A stretch of 30,514 nucleotides of DNA from positions 1-30,514 of the forward strand of contig JAGMES010000045.1 of NCBI GenBank assembly GCA_023128035.1, read 5' to 3'. Of the stretch, positions 19,601 through 27,046 are shown piece by piece. The notes under the pieces are model-generated. The model saw only the letters and a program-made list of their open reading frames with translations. It was not told the DNA's origin and did not search any database. A program made the position numbers and the translations under genes. Source of the DNA: Halanaerobiales bacterium (GTDB lineage Bacteria > Bacillota_F > Halanaerobiia > DY22613). The stretch's first letter is position 1. Every line of letters begins with the position of its first letter.

Positions 19601-20768
19601 AGAAGTGGTTATCGTTGGACGTATAGATGAGTTAGTTAAAATTAATGGGTATAGGGTAGACTTATTAGAGATTGATGCCTGTGTAAACAGATATTCTGGT
19701 ATTATTACCAGTAAGACAATTGTAAGTAAGCATAAGGCTTTGACATGTTATTACGAGTCTACGGGCTCTTTAGCGGAGAACGATATTGTTGATTATTTAA
19801 AAAAATATCTGCCTGATTATATGATTCCAACTGTATATTATAGAGTTGATCGAATTCCATTGCTAGAGAGCGGCAAGATTGATATCACAAAATTAGACGA
19901 AGTAAAGATTATCGAAGGGGAAGAGATGATAGAGTATAGTCAAAGTGAACGGGCTGAAATGATCGAAAAAGATATCAAACAACTTTATGCTGACGTACTC
20001 CGTCAGGATAATATTAAATCAGATAGTAATTTCTTTGAACTTGGTGGGAATTCATTAAATGCAGTACTACTTCATAAGAAAATAGAAGAGTTATATCCAG
20101 ACAGAACCAATATAGCTGATATTTTCTCTTATCCGACTCCGCAAAAGATTGCAAGATTTATTGATGCTCAGGATCAAGAGAATTTGATGCCTGTGTATGG
20201 ACTTGATTTTATGGAGAACCTCTTATTACCAGGTCAAAAGGAACATCCTAATTTTAGTACTGTTCAGAGTAAAATAGAAGTGACTTTGTTTGAAAGAATG
20301 CATAACTATGTATCTCAATTTAATCAGGATATTAATACTTTATTTATTGCCATCTTTATTCTGTTATTAGATCAAGTCACCCATGATGATTTAGTTACAA
20401 CATATCTTTTTGATAACGAAACACAGAAGATCTCTATTATGCAGATAACTGTGGAAGAAGATATCGAGTTTGATCAATATGTACAAGTAGTATCTGAAAA
20501 AATAGAGGAAACTCTAAGAACAGACGAATGTTACGAACTAAGTGATATTAAATTAGAAAAGAATAAGTACAATGATATGGTTCTTATTGGGCTGAAGAAT
20601 GGTTATTCCAACCTACCATTTGAATTATTTGATCTTGTTTTTTATGAAGTAGATTATAATTTGAGCGAAGCATTTGTTTGCTTGAATTTTAATCAGGACA
20701 GATTTGAAACTGCCGTTATGCAGCAATTGCTTACTTCTTATGTAAACTTGTTAAGCACCATTATATGA
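13662..20768 (+). CDS. NRPS, C-FkbH-PCP-C-A(Tyr)-PCP-half C
   Basis: A 2368-residue megasynthase. The first C domain (about 8-430) has HHIFIDG at 135-141 and LTPIQKGILFH, fitting a domain that accepts a D-residue. An FkbH-like domain follows (about 440-960): VVDCDNTLWKGICGEDG, with Asp628 and Asp630, is the HAD active site, and a GNAT-like part has FGKYGVVGVISG. FkbH enzymes load a glyceryl unit from 1,3-bisphosphoglycerate onto a carrier, here the PCP with TTGGNSVQ, Ser1098. The second module has a C domain (HHIIMDG, 1278-1284), an A domain (YTSGTTGESKG at 1744) with code D-G-T-I-T-A-E-V-L plus Lys, nearly the known Tyr code DGTITAEVAK, and a PCP (LGGNSLNA, Ser2131). The last 200 residues resemble only the second half of a C domain, without HHxxxDG. 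The gene follows AAAGGAGAG and lies between the radical SAM pair and the PKS. Confidence 0.93.
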   Translation: MHNGIKDLFELTPIQKGILFHCLKEPDSNLYIEQFCFRIVGEVNSSLFAKAWKDVVANNEVLHSVIRWDKLDKPVMVIAEKTDVNINYYFLEDQKDLTTILSDDLKRGINIEKECFRVTLCTLGEDERYMIITSHHIFIDGWSSALILNEFLDAYNKGIAKKKTSYKEYIKYIKQVDHSDSLQFWKDQLSGFRKSSVIPFNSTMSSNEKRQYTEIVTPDLYTKIEKFIYTHELTLSSFFYVAWGLLLKRYNNETTFGITVSGRTIRDIDISQVVGLFINTIPMRLKINPSERVEQYIKRVRDIQVECQENSLLPLQTIKSCCTDSLVELFNTVMVVENYSYNTDLDEKDGINVRLAGVYENTHYDLIIQVSVSDRLQIKYLTKENGFGVDTLKKISKLYLSVIELMLDSETESIADILKDETMNISSEALSPLVVCSTFVSLPLKSYIEGWLRDFSWNTEVLFTDYNMIFQELIDENSLIQSNTGINLFIIRLEDFIRNVTEPKEQQEVLSQTLNLLIENFNNYSSEATTFIWLLNEETRYTLDPIVRQRLIEGYTELENYFDQLAYVKKLDIKELCDHYDVTEKYDSFLDQEAHIPYTDEYYAVLGTCIGRKLLAWRRHKVKMIVVDCDNTLWKGICGEDGWEGVQINETFQNIQKFLKVKKDEGFLLSICSKNNEEDVWNVFEKNPDMILSKGDFVCPKINWNDKSNNLREITHEVNIGLSSLAFVDDSIYECLNVIESCPEVLCFHLPENQEQIMPFLHNIWAFDNYSITQEDRFRTDMYYSETKRKEFLESQPSVNDFLKNLQIKVTLYPLDNEGIERASQLSYRTNQFTLNSVRKSEQNFLHDLKDSHVRIWLVEVQDIFGKYGVVGVISGRVENESLILDAFCLSCRVLGKNIEYTILQMLKEYCLEHGLTYIKVRYSKTEKNEPFHQFLFNSGWEMSDGTGNQSCIYKVCEDGNSLTEKIQHINYEFSLSLERDFVEIPEQEEQVAQKRNKPLPAIDETGWGCNNDYVLNEVYKTKVFDTQAEKSVYLKPLIYHQISQLVHLYQDKESALTIKNSLPESKIEEELLRIWEGVTGKHNIGVEDNYFTTGGNSVQATMLASRIHKRFDVKLSVADILRYTTIKQQAKYIKQKKADAYFAIKNAPQREYYDLSPAQRRIYIMHYFNRDSLLYNVPLAFELEGRLGLNRLEMAINKVVQRHEIFRTYFDVVDGKPVQRILDQLEVEIKRFYATEDDVESIVNSLVKPFDLSEVPLFRTSIVTVEGQRHILVFDYHHIIMDGQSIAILIEEINAFYQGEELEEIALQYKDYTEWYNSILLTEYMADQKEYWTDKLAGELPVLNLPTDSPRQNHQTFTGSTVTFQFDCQLSEMLKKTAENLKVTQYMLLLAVYNLFLYKYTGQKEIIVGTPVSCREHTDLEKVIGMFVNTLAMRNQIDPEEKLTTFVERVKGNSIEAYDNKDYLFDTLIDDLDLQRDASMNPLFSTMFVFQDFYLPELSFDSEIGKPYYVKHNVARFDLTLEIQRNSDEMIGKFEYNSNLFRESSIEKMSQHFLTLCEQVIKDQTSKVCEYSLLDELETQRILDFSLGESVSFEGKTIIELFEELVEKTPDNCCIVMDTTHVTYGELNILANGIAWRLRNSGVRPNDIVAILSEPSLEMAIGILGILKAGGAYLPILNTYPEERIKSICANCNIRTVVVQKEEEIDYLEGMEVIDLDLHGMEDESDQNPDIVNEDNDLAYVIYTSGTTGESKGVMIEHAGLSNAIQWRRREYDLSLNDTVLQLFSFAFDGFITSFFTPLISGTKIILLNSSDAKDVLKMGEIINQYKVTQFISVPTVFSVFLDYVEPENLKSLQKVTLAGEVVTDRLVSKSKRILPWVELDNEYGPTENSVLSSYKANLEEGQVTAGRPIANTSLYILDEQHKLVPQGVYGEIYLSGLGLARGYVNYPELPAEKFIPSPFNNTERLYQTGDRAKWIEDGEVVIVGRIDELVKINGYRVDLLEIDACVNRYSGIITSKTIVSKHKALTCYYESTGSLAENDIVDYLKKYLPDYMIPTVYYRVDRIPLLESGKIDITKLDEVKIIEGEEMIEYSQSERAEMIEKDIKQLYADVLRQDNIKSDSNFFELGGNSLNAVLLHKKIEELYPDRTNIADIFSYPTPQKIARFIDAQDQENLMPVYGLDFMENLLLPGQKEHPNFSTVQSKIEVTLFERMHNYVSQFNQDINTLFIAIFILLLDQVTHDDLVTTYLFDNETQKISIMQITVEEDIEFDQYVQVVSEKIEETLRTDECYELSDIKLEKNKYNDMVLIGLKNGYSNLPFELFDLVFYEVDYNLSEAFVCLNFNQDRFETAVMQQLLTSYVNLLSTII

Positions 20769-20796
20769 CTCCATATCGAAAGAAGGTATTATCGGC

Positions 20797-23700
20797 ATGA
20801 AACTAAAGAATATTAATTTTGACTTAAATTTATCACAAGAACCTGTAAAGCAAAATAATCAAAATGATATTGCGATCATTGGGATGGACTGCAACATAGG
20901 CTACACTGATAATATCTGGGACTTATGGAGAAATATAAAGAGTGGAACTGATATGATTGGTACGATCAGTCCTGTAAGAAAACGCGATACAGATGATATT
21001 ATTTCATGCTTAATAGATTTTTCTGATAAGTACAAATATTTAGAGATGTGCTATTTAAGAGATCTCGATAAATTTGATTATGATTTTTTTGGGATCTCTC
21101 CACGAGAAGCAGAACTAATGGATCCCAGCCAAAGATTGCTTTTGCAATCAGCTTATAAGACCTTTGAAGATGCAGGTTTAGGAGCAAAAAATCTTGAGGG
21201 AAGTAACACAGGAGTTTTTGTAGGTTATAGCAATAATGAGCTATATTCTTACAAATCCATTATCTATCAGAGTAATCAAACCATGTACAATATGGCTATA
21301 CCCGGCAATCATTCCGCTGTAATTGCTGGAAGATTAGCTACATATTTTGATCTATGTGGACCGACGTTTGTTTGTGATACTGCATGTTCATCATCTTTAG
21401 TTGCATTTCATCTAGCTTGTCAATCGTTACGCAACAAGGAGAGTGAGATGGCATTTGTTGGGGCAGTGAGTTATGCTTTGATTCCAATTCGTAATAAGAA
21501 TTTTGCTATCGGAATAAAATCATCTAGTTCGAGAACCAGGGCATTTGATAATCTTTCCGATGGTACAGGGGTTGGTGAAGGTGTGGTATCACTTCTGTTA
21601 AAGCCATTGGATAAGGCTCTTTTAGATGGGAACCCAATCTATGCTGTGGTCAAAGGAAGTGCTATGAATCATGACGGGAGATCTAGCAGTTTGACATCAC
21701 CTAATTCGCTGGCCCAGAAAAAAGTTTTACAAGCAGCCTGGAAACAAGCTGATATATCTCCCGAAACTATTGAATATATCGAAGCCCATGGAACTGGAAC
21801 AAGAATCGGTGATCCCATAGAGATAGAAGCGATTAGAAGAGCTTTTGATGATTATACTGATAAAAAACAGTTCTGTGCGATCAGTTCTGTAAAAAGTAAT
21901 ATAGGCCATTTAGATAGTGCTGCTGGACTTGCAGGGATTATCAAAGCTGTGATGTCATTAAATGAAGGGGTTTTAGCACCTACACTTCATTTTGAATCTC
22001 CTAACTCCCAGATTCATTTTATTGATTCACCAGTGTATGTAAATGATAAACTTAAAAAGTGGGATTCATCTTCTAAACGATGCGGGGTTAGCTCTTTTGG
22101 CATTAGTGGAACCAATTGCCACGTAATTTTGGAGGAGTTTCAGCATCCAGAGGTAAAGACCAGTCCCCAGTGTCAGCAAAATATAATTACTTTCTCTGCT
22201 GAAAGTAGAACTGCATTGCATAGTTTGTTAGAATCTTATATTGAATTTATTGACCTTAAGGGTCAGATGGATATTTTCAAACTATGCTATACTGCCAATT
22301 GTGGAAGAACACACTATAAACATAGGATCGCAATGATTGTAGAAAGTATAAAAGATCTAAATGAGAAGATTAAAAAGGTACTGCAAAATCAAACTGGTCT
22401 GGAGAATGTCTATTACAGTGATAATCACCAATTTAAAAAAGAGGAGTTGGAGAATCCAAATCAATATAAAGGAGTATTGTCAGGAAGATACAAAGTTGAA
22501 AGTAGAGAACAGTTAACAAGTCGTTTGCAGGAACTATGTTCTGCTTATGTTACAGGAACAGATATTCCCTGGTTATTGTGCTACTATCCAGGAGTTTATC
22601 GCAAGATTCACATTCCAACATATAACTTTGATAAAAAAAGATGTTGGCTGAAAGAAGTTAGAAGTGTGAACAGAAGAAATTCGGAAGTTATCAACCAGGA
22701 ATATGCGTACAAAAAGATCTGGGAACGTGTAAATCAGGTAGTAGAAGAATCCGAGATAGTCACAGAAGATCAGCTAATTCTGATATTTAGTGATGAAAGA
22801 GGAATATGGAAGAGAATAGAGCATTTTTATCATGCTAAGGGTGCTGAGGTAGTTACTGTTCATCCTAGGATTGGTTACACGTTAGATGATTATGTAGATA
22901 TTTTAGATAAGCTTAAAATTAAAAGAATTGCGAAAATAATTCACATGGCTTCCATCGAAAATGGAAGAATAACTGATTCAATCGCCAATCTTGAAGGAAG
23001 ATTGGAAAAAGGCTTGTATAGTCTCTATTATCTGTACCATGCCCTTTTTAAATGTAGAATCGATGTTAAGCAGATTGTAATACTCTCTAATAATGCAGAT
23101 AAGGTTACGGGACGTGAAGAATATGTAGTGAGTTCTAACAATGCATTATATGCATTTGCCAAGTCAATGCAAGCAGAGCTTAGTACAGTAAAGATCAGAT
23201 GTATTGATCTCAGTGAAGATCTGTCTGAACAGGCTATAATTAATGAAGTCCTCTCAAAAGATGAATATTTTAAGATCGCTCTCAGAGATGTTGATCAAAG
23301 ATATGTTGAAGTCATTGCTCATGCAGATATTAAAGGTTATCAGCAGAAACCAATTGTAGATGGAGGGATCTATCTAGTTACTGGCGGCTTGGGAGACATG
23401 GGTTTACAGATTTGTCGAGGGATTTCCAAAAAATACAGACTAACATTTTATCTGGTTAATCGGGATGTTGATAAACATCTGACTGAGGAAAAAAGAACAA
23501 TTATACAAGATATAGAGAAAAATGGCTGTATTGTAAGATATTTATCTGCTGATATTTCTCAAGAGAAGGATGTTATTCAGAATTTGGAGTATATAAGAGT
23601 AAACAGTGGAAAAATAAATGGCATCTTACATTGTGCCGGAGTTGAAGGTCAAGGATTAATAGTAAATAAAACAATTGAAGAGATTCAACAAGTGCTGCGG

Positions 23701-25443
23701 CCCAAAGTACATGGAACATTACTTTTGCATAAGTACACTGAAGAAGATGATCTTGATCTGTTTGTGATCTTCTCTTCATTGGCTGCATTAATTAGTCATC
23801 CAGGCCAAAGTGATTATGCGGCTACCAATGCCTTTATGGATTCATATGCAGAAATGATTAGAAAAAGCAATGTTCGTTGTATTGTAATTAATTGGTCTGC
23901 ATTTTTGGAAACTGGCATGGCTGTTAGAAATAATGTTGACTTTGAAAGTGGAAGCTTATCTCCTCTAAAAACAAGTGAGGTAATAGAATGGTTCTTTAAT
24001 ATATTAGCAGGTACAGAAGATCAAGTAATAATCGCAAAACCGAAAAAAGATGTAACAGATTTAGGTAAGTATGCATTAATGGAATTGTCCGATTCTATAA
24101 GGAGAGATGACTATAAACTAGATGTTGCAGTAACCAAAGAAGAATGTGACGAAGAAGATGAAGACTTTTATAACCAGGAGATTTATCAAAATTACACAGA
24201 TACTCAGAAACAAATTGCTTATTGCTGGTATAAGGTATTAGGGTATTCATGCATAAATCTGAATGATGACTTCTATGAGTTAGGAGGGAATTCATTAACG
24301 GCGGTCAATCTAATCGTTAGTATAGAAGAATCCTTTAATATTAAGTTCCCAATTGAAATGGTTCAGCAGATACTAACTGTCAGGGAGATGTCAGAATATA
24401 TTGATGGGGTGTGCAGTACTGAGCAGAATGAATCTAGGGAACCTGAAGTAATCCATCCAGAGATGCATGTTATTGAGAATATCAACCCTTTTAAAAATTT
24501 TGTCTTTAAAAACTGTTTTTATAATGCTTTATTTTCAGTAATGACTAGTTTCGGAATATCGGTAAATAAATTTTTATGCAATTATATCCCAGTCTACCGT
24601 GTGAAAGATGACAAACTATTTGTGGAATACCTTACAGAGAGTACGATCTCCGAAGTTTTGGAAGGTTGTGGATTACGCTACAGGATCGACTGTGATGATA
24701 ATGATATAGTAAAGACGATCAAAAGTGCCATCGAAGAAAAAAGACCCGTTATTGTATCGGTTGATTGTTATTATCTGCCTTTACGCGAAGATACCTATTT
24801 GAAACAGCATTTGGAACACAGTATCTTAATTTATGGATTTGATGACTCAAATCAATCTTTCAAGATTATTGAGCAGAAAAATAGTATGAGTCTATCATAT
24901 CAAAAGCTGACAATTAGTTATCGAGACCTCGAAATTGCATATAAGTCTTATCTATCTTTATATAAGAATGATCAGAGGATTACTTATGCAGACTTTTATT
25001 CTGATAACAATTCAGCTCCCCATTCTTTGGAGAACTATCTGCACTTATTTAATAAGTATAAAGAACAAGTTTTTGCTGGTTTGAAGATCTTACAGCAGTA
25101 TGTTAGTGATATAGTTTTGGATATGAACCTGATTTTAAAAGATGAGACTACTTACAACCGCCTTCTTGAGATGCTAAATGCCATTTTCTCTGCTAAAGCT
25201 GTGGAAACAGGTCTAATCAAAGAAGTCTTTCCAGAGGATGACTCGATTAAGGAACTGATAGATCAAGTGCACAAACAATGGTCACAGATTAGAATTAAAC
25301 TGGTAAAATGCCATCTTTTAAAAAATAAAAAAGACTTTGCAGACTTAAAATTAGACCAATTACTTCAGAGAGCGTGTAATAGCGAAGAAGAATTCTATCA
25401 GATCCTGGCAGCACAGTTTAAAGAACATTCAAAGGAGGTTTGA
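20797..25443 (+). CDS. AT-less PKS, KS-KR-ACP-BtrH-like release domain
   Basis: A 1548-residue polyketide synthase. The KS (about 22-450) is intact: DTACSSS with Cys197, EAHGTGT with His331 and NIGHLD with His371. A linker ends in IPTYNFDKKRCWL (about 610), with no acyltransferase domain between, as in trans-AT systems. The KR has VTGGLGDMG near 863, Ser994, Tyr1007 and Asn1011, with GVEGQGL where B-type KRs have LDD, suggesting an A-type KR. The ACP has LGGNSLTA with Ser1166. The C-terminal 320 residues resemble the N-terminal domain of butirosin BtrH, a cysteine acyltransferase: KNCFYNALF with Cys1240, RPVIVSVDCYYLP and HLEHSILIYGFDD with His1341. There is no thioesterase. One malonate-derived C2 unit would be added to the Tyr chain, reduced to a beta-hydroxyl, then transferred to an acceptor. 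Confidence 0.92.
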   Translation: MKLKNINFDLNLSQEPVKQNNQNDIAIIGMDCNIGYTDNIWDLWRNIKSGTDMIGTISPVRKRDTDDIISCLIDFSDKYKYLEMCYLRDLDKFDYDFFGISPREAELMDPSQRLLLQSAYKTFEDAGLGAKNLEGSNTGVFVGYSNNELYSYKSIIYQSNQTMYNMAIPGNHSAVIAGRLATYFDLCGPTFVCDTACSSSLVAFHLACQSLRNKESEMAFVGAVSYALIPIRNKNFAIGIKSSSSRTRAFDNLSDGTGVGEGVVSLLLKPLDKALLDGNPIYAVVKGSAMNHDGRSSSLTSPNSLAQKKVLQAAWKQADISPETIEYIEAHGTGTRIGDPIEIEAIRRAFDDYTDKKQFCAISSVKSNIGHLDSAAGLAGIIKAVMSLNEGVLAPTLHFESPNSQIHFIDSPVYVNDKLKKWDSSSKRCGVSSFGISGTNCHVILEEFQHPEVKTSPQCQQNIITFSAESRTALHSLLESYIEFIDLKGQMDIFKLCYTANCGRTHYKHRIAMIVESIKDLNEKIKKVLQNQTGLENVYYSDNHQFKKEELENPNQYKGVLSGRYKVESREQLTSRLQELCSAYVTGTDIPWLLCYYPGVYRKIHIPTYNFDKKRCWLKEVRSVNRRNSEVINQEYAYKKIWERVNQVVEESEIVTEDQLILIFSDERGIWKRIEHFYHAKGAEVVTVHPRIGYTLDDYVDILDKLKIKRIAKIIHMASIENGRITDSIANLEGRLEKGLYSLYYLYHALFKCRIDVKQIVILSNNADKVTGREEYVVSSNNALYAFAKSMQAELSTVKIRCIDLSEDLSEQAIINEVLSKDEYFKIALRDVDQRYVEVIAHADIKGYQQKPIVDGGIYLVTGGLGDMGLQICRGISKKYRLTFYLVNRDVDKHLTEEKRTIIQDIEKNGCIVRYLSADISQEKDVIQNLEYIRVNSGKINGILHCAGVEGQGLIVNKTIEEIQQVLRPKVHGTLLLHKYTEEDDLDLFVIFSSLAALISHPGQSDYAATNAFMDSYAEMIRKSNVRCIVINWSAFLETGMAVRNNVDFESGSLSPLKTSEVIEWFFNILAGTEDQVIIAKPKKDVTDLGKYALMELSDSIRRDDYKLDVAVTKEECDEEDEDFYNQEIYQNYTDTQKQIAYCWYKVLGYSCINLNDDFYELGGNSLTAVNLIVSIEESFNIKFPIEMVQQILTVREMSEYIDGVCSTEQNESREPEVIHPEMHVIENINPFKNFVFKNCFYNALFSVMTSFGISVNKFLCNYIPVYRVKDDKLFVEYLTESTISEVLEGCGLRYRIDCDDNDIVKTIKSAIEEKRPVIVSVDCYYLPLREDTYLKQHLEHSILIYGFDDSNQSFKIIEQKNSMSLSYQKLTISYRDLEIAYKSYLSLYKNDQRITYADFYSDNNSAPHSLENYLHLFNKYKEQVFAGLKILQQYVSDIVLDMNLILKDETTYNRLLEMLNAIFSAKAVETGLIKEVFPEDDSIKELIDQVHKQWSQIRIKLVKCHLLKNKKDFADLKLDQLLQRACNSEEEFYQILAAQFKEHSKEV

Positions 25444-27021
25444 TTGTTGTTCTATTATGAGATTATTACAGAAATTGATGGCACATGTGATTACCTTGTA
25501 GAGCGGCATAGGATATCTGCAATGGCAGTAGGATTGGTTAAAAATGATGTAATCATCTGGCATAAGGGTTATAGCAATACTTCCCATGACCAATCAATAG
25601 ATCTATCCAACAAAAAATTTCCTATACAGTCGGTGACCAAAACCTACACCGCTCTGGCTTTTCTATTGGCTGTACAAGATGGCTTGGTCTCATTAGATGA
25701 AAGTATAGCTAATTATCTGGCAGGTTTTGCACTCTATTATGATGGGCGAAATCGGATTCAGGAGATCACTTTTAGGCATCTGTTATCGCATCGTTCTGGT
25801 CTTCAACATGAGGCTCCAGTTGGGAATAACTATGAATGGGCTGGTACGTCTTTTGAAGAACATATAAAAAGTATTGATCAGACATTATTAAAATTTGTTC
25901 CTGGTAAAAGTTATAGTTATTCTAATTTGGGGTATGACTTGGTTGGGTATATCTTGTCTCAGATCTATGGAAAACCTTTTGAGTTGATTATGCAAGAACA
26001 TGTTTTTGATAAGTTGGGGATGGATTCTAGTTCATTTGACTTGTCTAATCCGATGATGCCATCTTCGGGGATGTGTTCTACTGTGATGGATATGTCTAAG
26101 TTTTTAATGATGATTTTGGTAAAAGGAATGTATGAGCAAAAACAGTACCTGTGTGAAGAACTTCTTGAAGAGATGATGAGAATACAATCTCCAATGAAGG
26201 ATCAAATATCTGGGTATGGCCTGGGGGTCAAGTTATGTTTTGCCGAAGAATGTGGAATCCATATTCATATTGGCAGTGGTTTTGGTTATTATGCATCACA
26301 GATGTGGACATATAAATATGATCTGGGTTTTATTCTGTTATGTGATAATCAGAGTGCTTCATTTATAAATGACTTGAATGATAAGGATGCATTTTATAAT
26401 GTTATCGTAAAGTTGGAAGCAAAAGATAAAAAAGATCAGATCAAAGATCCAAACTCAGCCTATCCAGTTGAGTTGGACAGTTGTAAACGCTATGTTGGAA
26501 GTTATTTGATGCATTATAATAGATTGATGTATTGTATGATTGATAATGATTCTTTTCTTGTCTCCTTTGACGAAAAAAGAAGTTGGCAGGTAGCGAGATT
26601 TGTTGCATCAGATAAATGTGTGATAGGTGAGCATCTTCTCAATTTTAGAATAGAGAAAGAGACAGTGACGGGTGTAACGCTTATCAACCACTATCAATAT
26701 GAGTTCTATCCGCGGAATGATTCAATCTATGATGAACCTGGTTCTATTGATGAATCATGCTGTGAACGATATATAGGGAGATATAAAATTAAGCGGAAGA
26801 ATAAGTTAACAGATGAGCAAAGACTTTATGCAATCTTGAACAGGGTAAAAGAAGAGATGAAACAGATAGAAGTTATGAATGGTTATCTCTATCTAAATGG
26901 CAAATACAGATTAATTGAAAATGAGGGTGGGTTATTGATCAAAGTTAATGGTGAAACTATTCAGTTTTTAGATGATGAGGTACGTATAGGTAATGTTCCA
27001 TATAGTAAAATTGACAAATAA
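25444..27021 (+). CDS. Soluble serine hydrolase, beta-lactamase/S12 family
   Basis: A 525-residue protein of the class C beta-lactamase / peptidase S12 family. The catalytic triad motifs are SVTK (Ser63, Lys66), YSN (Tyr159-Asn161) and HIG (275-277). The beta-lactamase-like part spans about 15-330, and the remaining 200 residues form beta-rich repeats starting CKRYVGSY and CERYIGRY, as in other long S12 esterases. I see no signal peptide and no membrane helix, so it should be cytosolic. The start is TTG at 25444 (or 25447), directly after the PKS stop, with AAAGGAGG at 25431-25438; the genes are coupled. Candidate roles are cleavage of an N-acyl-D-Asn cap (compare ClbP, XcnG, ZmaM, which are membrane-anchored and face outward), trans hydrolytic release, or acyl transfer as in LovD. 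Confidence 0.88.
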   Translation: MLFYYEIITEIDGTCDYLVERHRISAMAVGLVKNDVIIWHKGYSNTSHDQSIDLSNKKFPIQSVTKTYTALAFLLAVQDGLVSLDESIANYLAGFALYYDGRNRIQEITFRHLLSHRSGLQHEAPVGNNYEWAGTSFEEHIKSIDQTLLKFVPGKSYSYSNLGYDLVGYILSQIYGKPFELIMQEHVFDKLGMDSSSFDLSNPMMPSSGMCSTVMDMSKFLMMILVKGMYEQKQYLCEELLEEMMRIQSPMKDQISGYGLGVKLCFAEECGIHIHIGSGFGYYASQMWTYKYDLGFILLCDNQSASFINDLNDKDAFYNVIVKLEAKDKKDQIKDPNSAYPVELDSCKRYVGSYLMHYNRLMYCMIDNDSFLVSFDEKRSWQVARFVASDKCVIGEHLLNFRIEKETVTGVTLINHYQYEFYPRNDSIYDEPGSIDESCCERYIGRYKIKRKNKLTDEQRLYAILNRVKEEMKQIEVMNGYLYLNGKYRLIENEGGLLIKVNGETIQFLDDEVRIGNVPYSKIDK

Positions 27022-27046
27022 GAATATTTGGAATGGGAGGTAGGCT

